Source: an uncultured Bacteroidota bacterium (GTDB lineage: Bacteria > Bacteroidota > Bacteroidia > AKYH767-A > OLB10). From it: a stretch of DNA of 61,063 nt. The stretch is taken from the NCBI GenBank assembly GCA_903881665.1, contig CAIRUC010000060.1:1-61063 (forward strand), given 5' to 3'. Below are positions 28,401 to 36,467 of the stretch, piece by piece. The notes beneath the pieces are model-generated. The model was not told the origin of the DNA and made no database searches. It was given only the letters and a program-made list of their open reading frames with translations. The position numbers and the translations under genes were made by a program. Positions within the stretch are counted from its first letter, which is position 1. The number at the start of each line of letters is the position of its first letter.

Positions 28401-30250
28401 CGTATCCTGTAACTCTCGTGGTTACAAGTAATTCAGGTTGTTCCGATACAATTACTCAAAGTATAAATGTATATCCTGTTCCAGTTGCAAATTTTGCGGC
28501 TTCTAATGTTTGTTTAAATAATCAAACAGAATTTTACGATCAATCTCAAATAGTAGGAGGAAGCGCATTCACATTTTTGTGGACGTTAGGTGACGGTAGT
28601 ATAGCAACTTCAGGAACTCCTGTTCATACTTATGCAGCAGCAGGAAGTTATAATGTTACATTAGTGGTTTCTACTCCTTTCGGTTGCTTAAATACTGTTA
28701 CAAAACCTGTAGCGGTATATGATTTGCCTATTGCTAGTTTTGTTTCAGGAGATGTTTGTTTAAATAGTACTTCTTTATTTATGGATGCTTCATCAATTGG
28801 CGGTGGTACAATTACAGGATGGCAATGGACACTTGGAGATGGTAATACTTCTTCAGCACAAAATCCATCTCATTTCTACGGCACTCCGGGAACATATCCA
28901 GTTACAATAGAAGTAACTTCAAACTTCGGATGTAAAGTGACAGCATTGGATTCTGTGCAGATTTTTGCGCCTCCAACTCCTATGCCTACTTCAGGAACTG
29001 ATTGCGTAAATAATAGTATTTCGTTTGCGGATACTGCATCTGGTCCAGAAAATATTATTGTTACATATGATTGGGATTTTGGTGGCGGGAATGCAAGTGC
29101 ATTGGCGAATCCATCTTTTGTATTTACAACTTCGGGTACACATACCGTTAGTTTAACTACTACTAATGCAAGTGGATGTAGTGCAACTAGAACAGTTGTT
29201 GTTGCAGTTAGTCCTTTGCCAGTAGCTGGTTTCCTTCCTTCCGATCCTTGTGCTAATAGTGCAACCATCTTTACCAATACTTCTACAATTTCATCAGGAT
29301 CTATTTCTGGTTATCAATGGGATTTTGGAGATGGAAGTGGAATTTCTACTATAACTAATCCTTCCTATGCTTACAGCCAGGCCGGTACTTATAACGTAAC
29401 CTTGGTAGCTTACAGTGCTGCAGGATGTGCCGATACAATTGTGCATACAGTAATTGTTCATCCTTTGCCAACTGCTAATTTCTTGCAAGTATCTGCTGCT
29501 GGATGTGGTCCATTAGTTGTTCAGTTTACTGATTCTTCGTTTATCACTACAGGAAATGTAACGGCTTGGTTTTGGGATTTTGGTGATGGAACATCTTCTG
29601 TTGTTCAGAATCCTTCTCATACTTATCTAACTAGCGGAACGTATTCTGTAACACTAACTGTGACAAGTGATTTCGGTTGTCAAAATTCTACTACCTTGTC
29701 AAATGTTGTAACTGTGTATCCAGGGCCTACAGCAGAGTTTCAACCTGATCCTTCAACACAATCAATATTACATCCTGAATTTAATTTCATCAATCAATCA
29801 ACAGGAGCATTAATTTACCATTGGACATTTGGCGACGGAGGAAGTTCAATTCAGTTTGAACCTAATCATGTGTATGCCGATACAGGAAATTACATGGTAA
29901 CTTTATGGGTGGTAAATTCATATGGATGTAAAGACACCGTTAAACATCCTGTACGTGTTGAACCTGAATTTCATTGGTGGATTCCAAATGCTTTCTCACC
30001 TAATGAAGATGGTGTTAACGATGGATTTAATGTAACAGGAATAAGTATTGTAGATGTTAAATTATCAATCTTCAATCGCTGGGGTGACCAAATCTTTTAT
30101 AGTGAAGGAAGAAATAATCGTGATTGGGATGGAAGTGTTGTAGGTATGCCTAATAAAGCACAAGAAGGTGTTTACGTATATCAAGTAATCGTAAAAGATG
30201 TTTGGGGTTATTCTCACGAAAAGGTAGGACAAGTATATCTTGTGAGATAA
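22499..30250 (+). CDS. Giant PKD-repeat protein with gliding-type (T9SS type B) C-terminal domain
   Basis: 2583 residues. A signal peptide ends near ANASHAMG. The N-terminal ~300 residues are the Cys-rich region often seen in such proteins (ASHAMGADLTYESLGGNTYK, SLCCRNAAITT). One SprB-like repeat follows (PYTYLWSNGFTGPTQTV). I count 17 PKD repeats by their W.FGDG core and Y...G.Y.V.L.V strand, and 9 Ig-like units of the YVWSPGG...NTTYFV type, ordered 3 PKD, 4 Ig, 3 PKD, 5 Ig, 11 PKD. The last ~95 residues (WWIPNAFSPNEDGVNDGF, FNRWGDQIFYS, GVYVYQVIVKD) are the gliding-motility-associated C-terminal domain, the type-B T9SS export signal. The protein should be surface-exposed or secreted; adhesion or motility is inferred by family. 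There is no catalytic motif. Confidence 0.93.
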   Translation: MSRNTHRWYIFLLFAFLMTSGYQANASHAMGADLTYESLGGNTYKVRFSFYRDCVGIPAPANVYISIRSVSCNRNLGVTANPIPGTGQQVTYLCPTATSTCNGGTFTGIQEWVYEGIVTLPMQCTDWQFSYSLCCRNAAITTISNPGSNTFYVYASLNNVASTNNSSPVFSNKPVPFACLGQQLCFNHGAVDVDGDSLVYSLVNPKQTATSNVAYIAPYNAINPLNSSPALQFNTATGDICFTPQQLQVTVMAVLVKEYRNGVLIGSVVRDIQVTVLNCNNSLPSLTGINGTNDFDVTVCANDPLCFNVFSNDPDAGQQLSVFYNNAIPAATFNASGTPHPTGTFCWTPTQADISNNPYCFTLRVGDDACPYIGSQTYSYCITVAGIKVDLGPDQFIACSDIATVTASVSGGNAPYTYLWSNGFTGPTQTVPVGTYVVTVSDGTCTSTDTVQIISAFEPTADFIWSGACLHSTVAFTDQSILSGSIQNWSWNFGDGSSSSQQNPVHSYASAGAFNVSLVVQNIYGCIDTIIQPVTILPLPIPAFTVDTACVGSGINFINTSTPQGSGYTWIFSNGTTSSSLNPVLVVGASGTYSATLIVEDTLGCSDTLNKSFVVHAQPVAAFSHSGTNCLNGGILFTDNSTGNPVSWSWNFGDGGLSTSQNPTHSFASSGTYNVSLVVGNAFGCTDTIIQPVFINPPPFINASANVAVCLGSSVNLSATGGISYVWNPGSSNGNPVSVSPSSTTTYIVIGTDANGCTGTDSVTVTVHSLPVATITPNQTICSGQSVSFTAGGGVSYYWNPSGSTTSSITVTPNSSTTYAVDVVDGNGCQATAFVNVTVHANPVISLQPAVFICSGVSATLNPGTGVSWIWSTGDTTQTISVGTQGSYSVTVTNQYGCTANATTQVTVGGQVVSNNNAISICQGQIATLNAGYAGSTYQWSNGSTAQTISAINSGVYTVTITDASGCSGTVMHTVNVHPLPVPNFTPYDVCINTAVQFTDISNVNGDSIASWSWNLGDGNVSYQQNPLHNYLTSGVFPIALTITTSAGCVASLSDTVNVYPLPQSSFSFVNGCEGNAISFHDNSTTGMGNINYWSWSFGDGSYSSSQHPSHLYAAPGTYNVLLTVGTAGGCLDSIHKQVIVFPSPLLAFTTSTPSNCAGALVSFNNLSTTTNGAINSWNWNFGNGITSAAANPSSIYYNAGNYAISLIATTSHGCTDTVIQSIVMNPLPIVDAGLNASLCKGSSITLTATGGSSYVWSPGGNTSSTITVAPILNTTYFVVATNSFGCTARDSVRITLLNLPIPNAGADKSVCAGGSVNLNATGGGTYSWSPGNLTGANVSVTPNSTTNYFVTVTSINGCRATDTVNVLVNPLPTASAGPDQVICEGTTTLLIASGGATYLWQHNGATSAAVYVNPAINTSYIVTVTSAAGCSKKDTMNVSLNPTPVVNLNNAFFCTGYSTVLDAGNPGMSYEWIPTTETTQSIVASTPGIYQVVVTNSYGCQGTGASTVIEGGNGLVSNPINVMACQGTITVLDAANIGSTYLWSTGATSQTINVINTGSYSVTVTDIGGCSATFTNNVIVNPLPVVNFVNSPSCLGNPTTLVDQTSLASGNILSWNWTLPNGGISNTQNPNYIFPNAGTFPVTLVVTSGLGCVDSISKNVTISPLPIASFNATTVCLGATTLFADNSTISSGLINIWNWNFGDGHVANGNPASHTYSTPGNYVATLVVASAIGCVDTVIASVNVNPMPLARFNAPEVCDGDSMSFYNTTVINNGSISDIAWTFGDGATSTDVNPKHKYLYPGQYIVTLTVGSDQSCQNTFTDTVTVNNRPVAAILSASTCNGTAANFIDNSTIGNGSITNWYWSFGDGTGSNSQHSSHVYSNSGVYAISLVATSDKGCSDTSFASSSIMNLPVAAFAISSSCFGNAMNFNDASTIASGSISMWHWDFGDGAVSSSANPTHTYAAIGTYPVTLVVTSNSGCSDTITQSINVYPVPVANFAASNVCLNNQTEFYDQSQIVGGSAFTFLWTLGDGSIATSGTPVHTYAAAGSYNVTLVVSTPFGCLNTVTKPVAVYDLPIASFVSGDVCLNSTSLFMDASSIGGGTITGWQWTLGDGNTSSAQNPSHFYGTPGTYPVTIEVTSNFGCKVTALDSVQIFAPPTPMPTSGTDCVNNSISFADTASGPENIIVTYDWDFGGGNASALANPSFVFTTSGTHTVSLTTTNASGCSATRTVVVAVSPLPVAGFLPSDPCANSATIFTNTSTISSGSISGYQWDFGDGSGISTITNPSYAYSQAGTYNVTLVAYSAAGCADTIVHTVIVHPLPTANFLQVSAAGCGPLVVQFTDSSFITTGNVTAWFWDFGDGTSSVVQNPSHTYLTSGTYSVTLTVTSDFGCQNSTTLSNVVTVYPGPTAEFQPDPSTQSILHPEFNFINQSTGALIYHWTFGDGGSSIQFEPNHVYADTGNYMVTLWVVNSYGCKDTVKHPVRVEPEFHWWIPNAFSPNEDGVNDGFNVTGISIVDVKLSIFNRWGDQIFYSEGRNNRDWDGSVVGMPNKAQEGVYVYQVIVKDVWGYSHEKVGQVYLVR
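23880..29950 (+). repeat. Array of 17 PKD and 9 Ig-like coding repeats
   Basis: Repeat length is about 80-90 residues for PKD and 65-80 for the Ig-like units. The PKD cores run from NWSWNFGDGSSSSQQNP (nt ~23960) to IYHWTFGDGG (nt ~29820). One PKD unit near nt 24200 has SNG instead of GDG, and others read LPNG, GNG or GGG, so the Asp is lost in several. Ig-like blocks lie near nt 24600-25440 and 26180-27250. Confidence 0.85.
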
Positions 30251-30264
30251 AAAATATTGATTCT

Positions 30265-30305
30265 AAAAAAGCAAAGGCTACCTAATTAGTAGCCTTTGCT
30301 TTTTT
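30265..30305. terminator. Bidirectional rho-independent terminator
   Basis: A perfect 17-bp stem, AAAAAAGCAAAGGCTAC / GTAGCCTTTGCTTTTTT, with a 7-nt loop. It sits between the convergent PKD-repeat gene and lolA, with a T-run on either strand, so it should stop transcription from both sides. Confidence 0.93.
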
Positions 30306-30315
30306 AGTGATTTAA

Positions 30316-30960
30316 TTATCGAAGATCAACAATTTCAACTGTTGGATATTTCGCTTTGTTGAATGTAAACATATCGTCAGTTACTTTTGCATTAGGCGAA
30401 AACTTTACGATGCTATAGGTATAAATAGAACCGCTTTTATCGAATACCTTTGCTTCATTTACATACTTCTCTTTTTTGTCGATCGTAAGTTGAATTTTAA
30501 AATAATTCTTTTTAGAATCTTCTGGAGTTAATTCAATTAGCTGAACATCTTTTCCTCCAACCTTGTTGTAGGATAGGAATTTCGATTTGAATCCCTTTTC
30601 ATACATGGTAAATATATTCGTAGGTGTTATTGCATCAGCCGAAGTTTTGTTTTCACTCACTTGAACTTCGTTTGATTCTTTCAAATACGTCCATGTTGTT
30701 TTGCCATCGCACATTACAGTTTGGTCACTCATAAATAAATTAAAAGCCGCTCCACGAATGGTAACTGACCCAGATTGGGAAGATGTTTTTTTTGACTTTT
30801 GATCGAGTATTCCTAATTTAAAACTTGCTGTTAAGGTCTTATAGGACTTGTATTTAGTACTAACACCTTTGAGGATTTCTTGTGATTTAGGGTCGTTTTG
30901 CGCTGATAACTGATTGGTTATCATTATTAGAGCAATTAAAACGCTGAATAATCTGGTCAT
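30316..30960 (-). CDS. LolA-like outer-membrane lipoprotein carrier protein
   Basis: 214 residues from ATG 30960, which gives the signal peptide MTRLFSVLIALIMITNQLSAQ; the open frame continues upstream only to a TTG. After the signal come the LolA-type half-barrel features: YKSYKTLTASFKLGI, then alternating strands with TVMCDGKTTWTYLKESNEV and TPTNIFTMYEKGFKSKF. LolA carries lipoproteins across the periplasm from LolCDE to the outer membrane. It lies 42 bases after ftsK on the same strand, a pairing I know from other Bacteroidota genomes. Sequence similarity within this family is low, so exact cargo is unproven. Confidence 0.85.
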   Translation of the reverse strand: MTRLFSVLIALIMITNQLSAQNDPKSQEILKGVSTKYKSYKTLTASFKLGILDQKSKKTSSQSGSVTIRGAAFNLFMSDQTVMCDGKTTWTYLKESNEVQVSENKTSADAITPTNIFTMYEKGFKSKFLSYNKVGGKDVQLIELTPEDSKKNYFKIQLTIDKKEKYVNEAKVFDKSGSIYTYSIVKFSPNAKVTDDMFTFNKAKYPTVEIVDLR

Positions 30961-31002
30961 GAATGTAGGTAATAAGAATGGCAAATATAATGTTTGGTTG
31001 AA

Positions 31003-33585
31003 TTACCTCCCTTGGTTAGATTTGATGTTTTTTAATAATTGATCCAAACTCATAATGTCCTTGCACCTTACTTCACGTGCTTTACTACCTTCAAATGGTC
31101 CAATGATACCAGCGGCTTCTAATTGATCTACTAATCTTCCTGCACGGTTATAGCCTAATTTCAAACGACGTTGAAGTAATGAAGCAGAACCTTGTTGAAA
31201 CTGTACAACCATATGAGCGGCCTCGTTAAACAATGGATCTAAGTCGTCGGAGCCCATATCTCTACTACCTCCCGATTCTTCTCCTTCACTTACATATTCT
31301 GGAAGTTGATACGCATTTGAATAACCACGTTGATTACCGATAAAATTGGTAATTGCATCCACTTCAGGAGTGTCAACGAAGGCGCATTGTACACGAATTA
31401 GATCGGAGCCATTACTCAATAACATGTCGCCTCGTCCTATTAATTGATCGGCACCACCTGTATCGAGAATCGTTCTTGAATCGATTTTAGAAGAAACTTT
31501 AAATGCTAAACGCGCAGGAAAGTTTGCTTTAATAGTGCCCGTAATAATATTTACGGATGGTCGTTGTGTAGCGATGATTAAGTGAATGCCAATGGCACGC
31601 GCAAGCTGTGCTAATCGCGCAATTGGAGTTTCGATTTCTTTGCCAGCGGTCATAATTAAATCTGCAAACTCATCTACTACCAATACGATATAAGGCAAGA
31701 AACGATGTCCGTTATTCGGATTTAATTTTCTTGAAATAAATTTCGCATTGTACTCACGAATATTTCTAACCTGTGCATCTTTCAATAACTCGTATCGATT
31801 ATCCATTTCAATACAAAGAGAGTTAACAGTGTTCACTACCTTCTTGGTGTCGGTAATAATTGCATCACCATCGCCAGGAAGTTTGGCAAGAAAATGTCGC
31901 TCAATTGTTTTAAATAAAGTCAACTCTACTTTCTTCGGATCCACTAATACGAATTTTACTTGTGCCGGATGCTTTTTATAAAGTAATGAAACAAGAATTG
32001 CATTTAATCCTACCGACTTACCTTGACCTGTAGCTCCGGCCATTAATAAGTGAGGCATTTTAGCAAGATCGGCAATAAAAATCTCATTCGAAATAGTCTT
32101 TCCTAATGCAATTGGTAATTCGTAATCTGTGTTCTGGAATTTCTCGGAAGCCATTACAGAACGCATGCTAACTACATCCGGATTTTGGTTCGGCACTTCA
32201 ATACCGATAGTTCCTTTTCCTGGTATAGGAGCAATAATACGAATACCCAATGCGGCAAGACTTAAAGCAATATCATCTTCTAAGTTTTTGATTTTCGAAA
32301 TACGTATTCCTGCTTTCGGAACGATTTCAAATAATGTTACCGTTGGACCTACCGTTGCTTTTATTTTTTCAATTTCAATATCGTAATGTCCTAATGTTTC
32401 AATAATTCTTTTCTTGTTTGCTTCAAGTTCTGCCATTAACTCATCGCGACTCATTTGAGAGCGATTCGATGTATAGTTCTCGAGTAAATCAAGAGTTGGG
32501 TATTGGTAGCTGCTTAAGTCGAGTGTTGGATCGTATTCGCCAAGTAGTTCAACCAAACTTGCTTCTTCATCAGAAACTACTTCGCCTGTCATTACAGCAT
32601 GCTCGGTAACTTGAGGAGCAACTTCTAAAGCTAACGGATTGAGATGCGATTTAAGGTCGAGTTCTAATTCATTTGTTGGTAATTCGATAGGAGCGGTAAC
32701 AATCTCCGCATTTGGAAATAATCCTTGAATGTCATCTTCTTCCATCAATACAGAATAAGGGGGAATAACAGGAATTATTTCTTCCTCTTCTTCCTCTTCA
32801 ATATCTTTTTTCAAACGATTGCCAATAGGTTCAGCGTTTATTAGTGAATCAATATTATCATCCATTATTGGTTTAGGCTCACGCTTCGGTAAACGGAAAG
32901 CGAAATTGAAAACAGCTACAGTAAATGCTAACCCTATAAAAGCAAGTAGAAATCCTGTGCCTGCAGTGCCGATTGATAAATTTAACCAAGTATTGATTTG
33001 ATATCCAAGACCACCACCCATGTACAACATCACTTCATGATTGCTAAAAATGAATGACATTGAAGCAGGTAAATATAGTAATGTAAATAAGCAATAGCGA
33101 ATCGTTTTTTTATACGGAAGTACATCTTCATTAAAAAGAATTCGGAAACCAGGAAGAAATATTAATAAAACAAAACAATAAGAAGATATGCCAAACCAAG
33201 TATGCATAAATTGATGCGAAGAAATTGCACCGAATTTTCCTAGCCAATTATCTACATGTTTATCCGAATAACGTAATAGGTCGAACCATGAACCTGTTAC
33301 TAAGCTTTGGTCGCTTTTCCAAGTAAAGAAATAGGAAGTAAATGCAATCAATAAAAATACAGAAAGCAATATGAAAAACAATCCCGTTATTTTACGGGTG
33401 CGTTCATCATGTATTAAATGAATAATGCCTTTTGATTGGTCATTAGGTTTAGCATTTTTCTCTATTTTTCCTGATTTATCCCTACGCTGACGAATCTTTT
33501 TTTCCAGCTTCGGTTCTTCTTCAACAATTTCTTCTGCTTCAACCTCTATTGGTTTCGGCTTTAATACATTTCCTTTCCCTGCCAT
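31003..33585 (-). CDS. ftsK: DNA translocase FtsK
   Basis: 860 residues. The basic N-terminus is followed by about four membrane helices (about 65-88, 130-150, 162-182, 205-230), an acidic linker (about 240-370, with a run of seven Glu), and then the alpha/beta motor. Walker A is GATGQGKS (517-524) and Walker B LVVDEFADLI (D638/E639). The C-terminal gamma winged helix (ASLLQRRLKLGYNRAGRLVDQLEAAGIIGPF) reads the polar KOPS-type sequences. FtsK pumps chromosome ends through the closing septum and activates XerCD at dif. The linker is much shorter than in E. coli, as is usual for the phylum. Confidence 0.97.
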   Translation of the reverse strand: MAGKGNVLKPKPIEVEAEEIVEEEPKLEKKIRQRRDKSGKIEKNAKPNDQSKGIIHLIHDERTRKITGLFFILLSVFLLIAFTSYFFTWKSDQSLVTGSWFDLLRYSDKHVDNWLGKFGAISSHQFMHTWFGISSYCFVLLIFLPGFRILFNEDVLPYKKTIRYCLFTLLYLPASMSFIFSNHEVMLYMGGGLGYQINTWLNLSIGTAGTGFLLAFIGLAFTVAVFNFAFRLPKREPKPIMDDNIDSLINAEPIGNRLKKDIEEEEEEEIIPVIPPYSVLMEEDDIQGLFPNAEIVTAPIELPTNELELDLKSHLNPLALEVAPQVTEHAVMTGEVVSDEEASLVELLGEYDPTLDLSSYQYPTLDLLENYTSNRSQMSRDELMAELEANKKRIIETLGHYDIEIEKIKATVGPTVTLFEIVPKAGIRISKIKNLEDDIALSLAALGIRIIAPIPGKGTIGIEVPNQNPDVVSMRSVMASEKFQNTDYELPIALGKTISNEIFIADLAKMPHLLMAGATGQGKSVGLNAILVSLLYKKHPAQVKFVLVDPKKVELTLFKTIERHFLAKLPGDGDAIITDTKKVVNTVNSLCIEMDNRYELLKDAQVRNIREYNAKFISRKLNPNNGHRFLPYIVLVVDEFADLIMTAGKEIETPIARLAQLARAIGIHLIIATQRPSVNIITGTIKANFPARLAFKVSSKIDSRTILDTGGADQLIGRGDMLLSNGSDLIRVQCAFVDTPEVDAITNFIGNQRGYSNAYQLPEYVSEGEESGGSRDMGSDDLDPLFNEAAHMVVQFQQGSASLLQRRLKLGYNRAGRLVDQLEAAGIIGPFEGSKAREVRCKDIMSLDQLLKNIKSNQGR

Positions 33586-33800
33586 TTTTCAAATTAGCTT
33601 TAAGAGGTAAAATTACCAAGCGATTGCTTGTCAATATGGGCTATCCACATTGTATAATCAACATGTTTGTGTGTAAAACTAAATTTATTTTTTGCGACTA
33701 TAATAGCGACCTTTGCATGTAAATAACTTAAAAATTGATGTATTTTTACCTTATAATGTTTCCATAACGTAGATTTCGTCAGTTTATGGCCTTCATTCCT

Positions 33801-33808
33801 TATTTTTG
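33801..33808 (+). promoter_or_regulatory. Candidate -7 box TATTTTTG for the sulfur operon
   Basis: An exact TAnnTTTG match ending 12 bases before the ATG of the Crp-type regulator. The -33 element would be TTTC at 33774-33777 (one mismatch to TTTG, spacing 23). Confidence 0.5.
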
Positions 33809-33819
33809 CACTGCAAATT

Positions 33820-34464
33820 ATGATTCAATCTCTTACTGAAGATAAATTATTGGCTGCCTTTCCTTCCTTTGATAAGGAGTTGGCCGATTTGATCACGGAG
33901 CATGGTTCTTTTAAATCATATGTTGCCCATGATTTAATAATGCGTCCAGGGCAGTTTATACGTTCAACTATACTTGTTTTAAAAGGGCGGATTAAAGTAA
34001 GTAAACAAGGTGAAGAAGGCGATGAATTGTTTATGTATTATCTTGAACCTGGGAATGCTTGTGCATTATCTATGATCTGCGCCTCGAAGCAAGAAAAAAG
34101 TGAATTACTTGCTAAGGTGATGGAAGATACTGAAGTAATTATGATTCCTGTAGCATTGATGGATGAATTAATGGCCAAATATAAATCGTGGTATTATTTT
34201 GTTCTAGAAACCTATCGTCAACGTTTTGAAGAACTACTTATGCTAATCGATCATACCGTTTTTAGAAGTATGGATGAGCGGTTATTGTTTTATCTTAGAA
34301 AGCAACAAGAGTCGATGAAGTCGAATGAGTTGAATTTCACCCACGAACAAATGGCTGAGGACTTAGGATCCTCTAGAGTAGTTATTTCTCGATTGTTAAA
34401 ACAAATGGAGAAAGACGGTAAAGTACATTTGTTTAGAAGTCATTTAGAATTAATTAATATTTAA
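33820..34464 (+). CDS. Crp/Fnr-family transcriptional regulator
   Basis: 214 residues. An N-terminal cyclic-nucleotide-binding-type beta-barrel (about 20-125) lacks the Arg/Ser phosphate-binding cassette I would expect for cAMP. A long dimer helix follows (about 130-155), then a C-terminal winged helix, FTHEQMAEDLGSSRVVISRL, as recognition region. The barrel holds Cys in NACALSMICAS, which could sense redox or sulfur species; this is speculative. It is the first gene of a run with the MBL-rhodanese and YeeE genes (28-base gap to the next), so it probably controls sulfur handling. It faces ftsK divergently. Confidence 0.9.
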   Translation: MIQSLTEDKLLAAFPSFDKELADLITEHGSFKSYVAHDLIMRPGQFIRSTILVLKGRIKVSKQGEEGDELFMYYLEPGNACALSMICASKQEKSELLAKVMEDTEVIMIPVALMDELMAKYKSWYYFVLETYRQRFEELLMLIDHTVFRSMDERLLFYLRKQQESMKSNELNFTHEQMAEDLGSSRVVISRLLKQMEKDGKVHLFRSHLELINI

Positions 34465-34491
34465 TTTATATAAAGATCGTTAAGAACGAAT

Positions 34492-35904
34492 ATGAAGTTA
34501 GAGCAGATTTATACGGGTTGTTTAGCTCAGGGAGCTTATTATATTGAATCAGATGGTGAAGCTGCGGTGATTGACCCATTGCGTGAGACGCATCCTTATA
34601 TTGATCGCGCGGCAAAAGGAAATGCTAAAATCAAGTATGTATTCGAAACACACTTTCATGCCGATTTCGTTTCTGGTCATGTAGACTTGGCAAATGAATC
34701 GGGTGCCGATATTGTTTTCGGTCCAAATGCAGTTCCAGTTTTTAAAGCTATTATTGCTACAGATGGCGAGGTCTTTAAAATTGGGAAATTAACAATACAG
34801 GTTTTACATACTCCCGGCCATACCATGGAGTCGTCTTGTTTTCTTTTAACAGATGAAAATGGAAATATGAATTCTATTTTCACTGGTGATACATTGTTTA
34901 TTGGTGATGTAGGTCGTCCGGATCTTGCTCAGAAAAGTAATGTAACAATACAGGATCTAGCAGGTTTTCTTTATGATTCTTTGCGATCAAAAATTATGAT
35001 CTTACCCGATGATTTAATCGTTTATCCGGCGCATGGTGCTGGTTCTGCCTGCGGGAAAAATATGAGCAAAGAAACGTATGATACTTTAGGACATCAAAAG
35101 GCTGTGAATTATGCGTTACGATTGGATATGACAAAGGAGGATTTTGTTACTGAAGTTACAGATGGATTGCTTCCGCCTCCTGCTTATTTTCCATTAAATG
35201 TAATGATGAATAAAAAGGGTTCTGATAATATTTCTGATGTTATGAAACGTGGTACCCAAGCTTTGAGTGCTGATGCTTTTGAAATAGCGGCGAATGAAAC
35301 CGGTGCACTTTTGTTGGATACGCGCGCGCCTCAAACGTTTGCGAAAGGGTTTATTCCTAATTCTATTAATATAGGTATTGATGGTGCTTTTGCTCCTTGG
35401 GTAGGTGCTTTGATTCCTGATATAAAACAACAGTTGTTAATTATTGCGGATGAAGGACGTGAAGAAGAAGTGGTGACTCGACTTGCGCGTGTGGGTTATG
35501 ATCACGCAATTGGATTTCTTTCTGGTGGTTTTAATGCTTGGAAAATTGCAGATAAGGAAATGGATGCTATTGTTTCTATTACGGCAGATGAGTTGTCTGT
35601 TGAAGTTAAAAGAGATAGTGATTTTTTAGTGATTGATGTTAGAAAGCCTGGTGAATATAGCGGTGAACATATTGCCGATGTAGATAATTTTCCTCTCGAT
35701 TTTATTAATGAGAATATGTCTACGGTTCCTAAAGATCGTCCTGTATTTGTGCACTGTGCAGGCGGTTATCGTTCTATGATTTATACTTCTATTTTAAGAG
35801 CAAGAGGGTATACCAACTTGATTGATGTAAAAGGTGGCTATAAAACGATAAAAGACTCAGGAAAATTTGAATTAACAGATTTCGTTTGTAGCAGCAAAAA
35901 ATAA
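34492..35904 (+). CDS. MBL-fold hydrolase with two rhodanese domains (persulfide dioxygenase-like)
   Basis: 470 residues. The metallo-beta-lactamase domain (about 1-245) has the metal-binding THFHADFVSGH (H54, H56, D58), LHTPGHT (H110) and FTGDTLFIGD (D133). It matches the persulfide dioxygenase/ETHE1-like group, which oxidises glutathione or similar persulfides to sulfite. Two rhodanese domains follow. The first (about 265-355) has ADEGREE where the active loop should be, so it lacks the catalytic Cys. The second (about 365-460) has VHCAGGYRS with C422 and should be active in sulfane-sulfur transfer. The neighbours are a Crp regulator upstream and two YeeE halves starting 4 bases downstream, so the likely role is detoxifying or using imported thiosulfate or persulfide. 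Confidence 0.93.
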   Translation: MKLEQIYTGCLAQGAYYIESDGEAAVIDPLRETHPYIDRAAKGNAKIKYVFETHFHADFVSGHVDLANESGADIVFGPNAVPVFKAIIATDGEVFKIGKLTIQVLHTPGHTMESSCFLLTDENGNMNSIFTGDTLFIGDVGRPDLAQKSNVTIQDLAGFLYDSLRSKIMILPDDLIVYPAHGAGSACGKNMSKETYDTLGHQKAVNYALRLDMTKEDFVTEVTDGLLPPPAYFPLNVMMNKKGSDNISDVMKRGTQALSADAFEIAANETGALLLDTRAPQTFAKGFIPNSINIGIDGAFAPWVGALIPDIKQQLLIIADEGREEEVVTRLARVGYDHAIGFLSGGFNAWKIADKEMDAIVSITADELSVEVKRDSDFLVIDVRKPGEYSGEHIADVDNFPLDFINENMSTVPKDRPVFVHCAGGYRSMIYTSILRARGYTNLIDVKGGYKTIKDSGKFELTDFVCSSKK

Positions 35905-35908
35905 ATTT

Positions 35909-36466
35909 ATGAATTTTATTATGCAGCCTTGGACATGGTATTTGTCGGGGACCGTTATTGCTTTTGTGATGTTTTTAATGCTTTACTTCGGTAAAGTTTT
36001 TGGTGTTTCCTCTTTTTTTAGAAATATTTGTGCGGCTTGTGGCGCTGGTAAGCGAATTAAATATTTCGACTTTGATTGGAAATCTCAAATGTGGAATGCT
36101 TGGTTTTTAGTGGGTGCAATCATTGGTGGATTTATTTCTGCTCATTACTTAACAAATGGTGATCCTATTTTAATTAGCAAAGCTACTATTGTTGATCTTA
36201 AAGCTTTAGGATTGTCTTCTCCTGTTAGTATGCAACCGGATGAATTATTTGGTGTTCACGTGTTGTCAACTTTTAAAGGTTGGATGGTTTTGTTAGGAGG
36301 AGGATTGTTAATTGGTTTCGGAACTCGTTATGCAAATGGATGCACCTCTGGACATGCTATTAGCGGACTATCGAATTTACAATTACCGTCATTAATTGCT
36401 GTTATAGGATTCTTTATTGGCGGATTAATAATGACTCATTTCTTATTGCCTTATTTATTGCCTTAA
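35909..36466 (+). CDS. YeeE/YedE-family sulfur transporter, N-terminal half
   Basis: 185 residues with about four to five membrane helices. GGGLLIGFGTRYANGCTSGH contains the conserved Gly-rich loop and Cys of the YeeE family, whose E. coli member TsuA imports thiosulfate. There is also NICAACGAGKR near residue 35. E. coli TsuA is a single ~350-residue chain; here the family is split into two genes and this is the longer part. It begins 4 bases after the rhodanese gene and ends one base before the second half, so the three are almost certainly translated from one mRNA. Confidence 0.9.
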   Translation: MNFIMQPWTWYLSGTVIAFVMFLMLYFGKVFGVSSFFRNICAACGAGKRIKYFDFDWKSQMWNAWFLVGAIIGGFISAHYLTNGDPILISKATIVDLKALGLSSPVSMQPDELFGVHVLSTFKGWMVLLGGGLLIGFGTRYANGCTSGHAISGLSNLQLPSLIAVIGFFIGGLIMTHFLLPYLLP

Positions 36467-36467
36467 C

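Noticed and set aside
28876..29277. 133-codon minus-strand frame inside the PKD gene
   Set aside because: Antisense shadow of well-defined PKD repeats.
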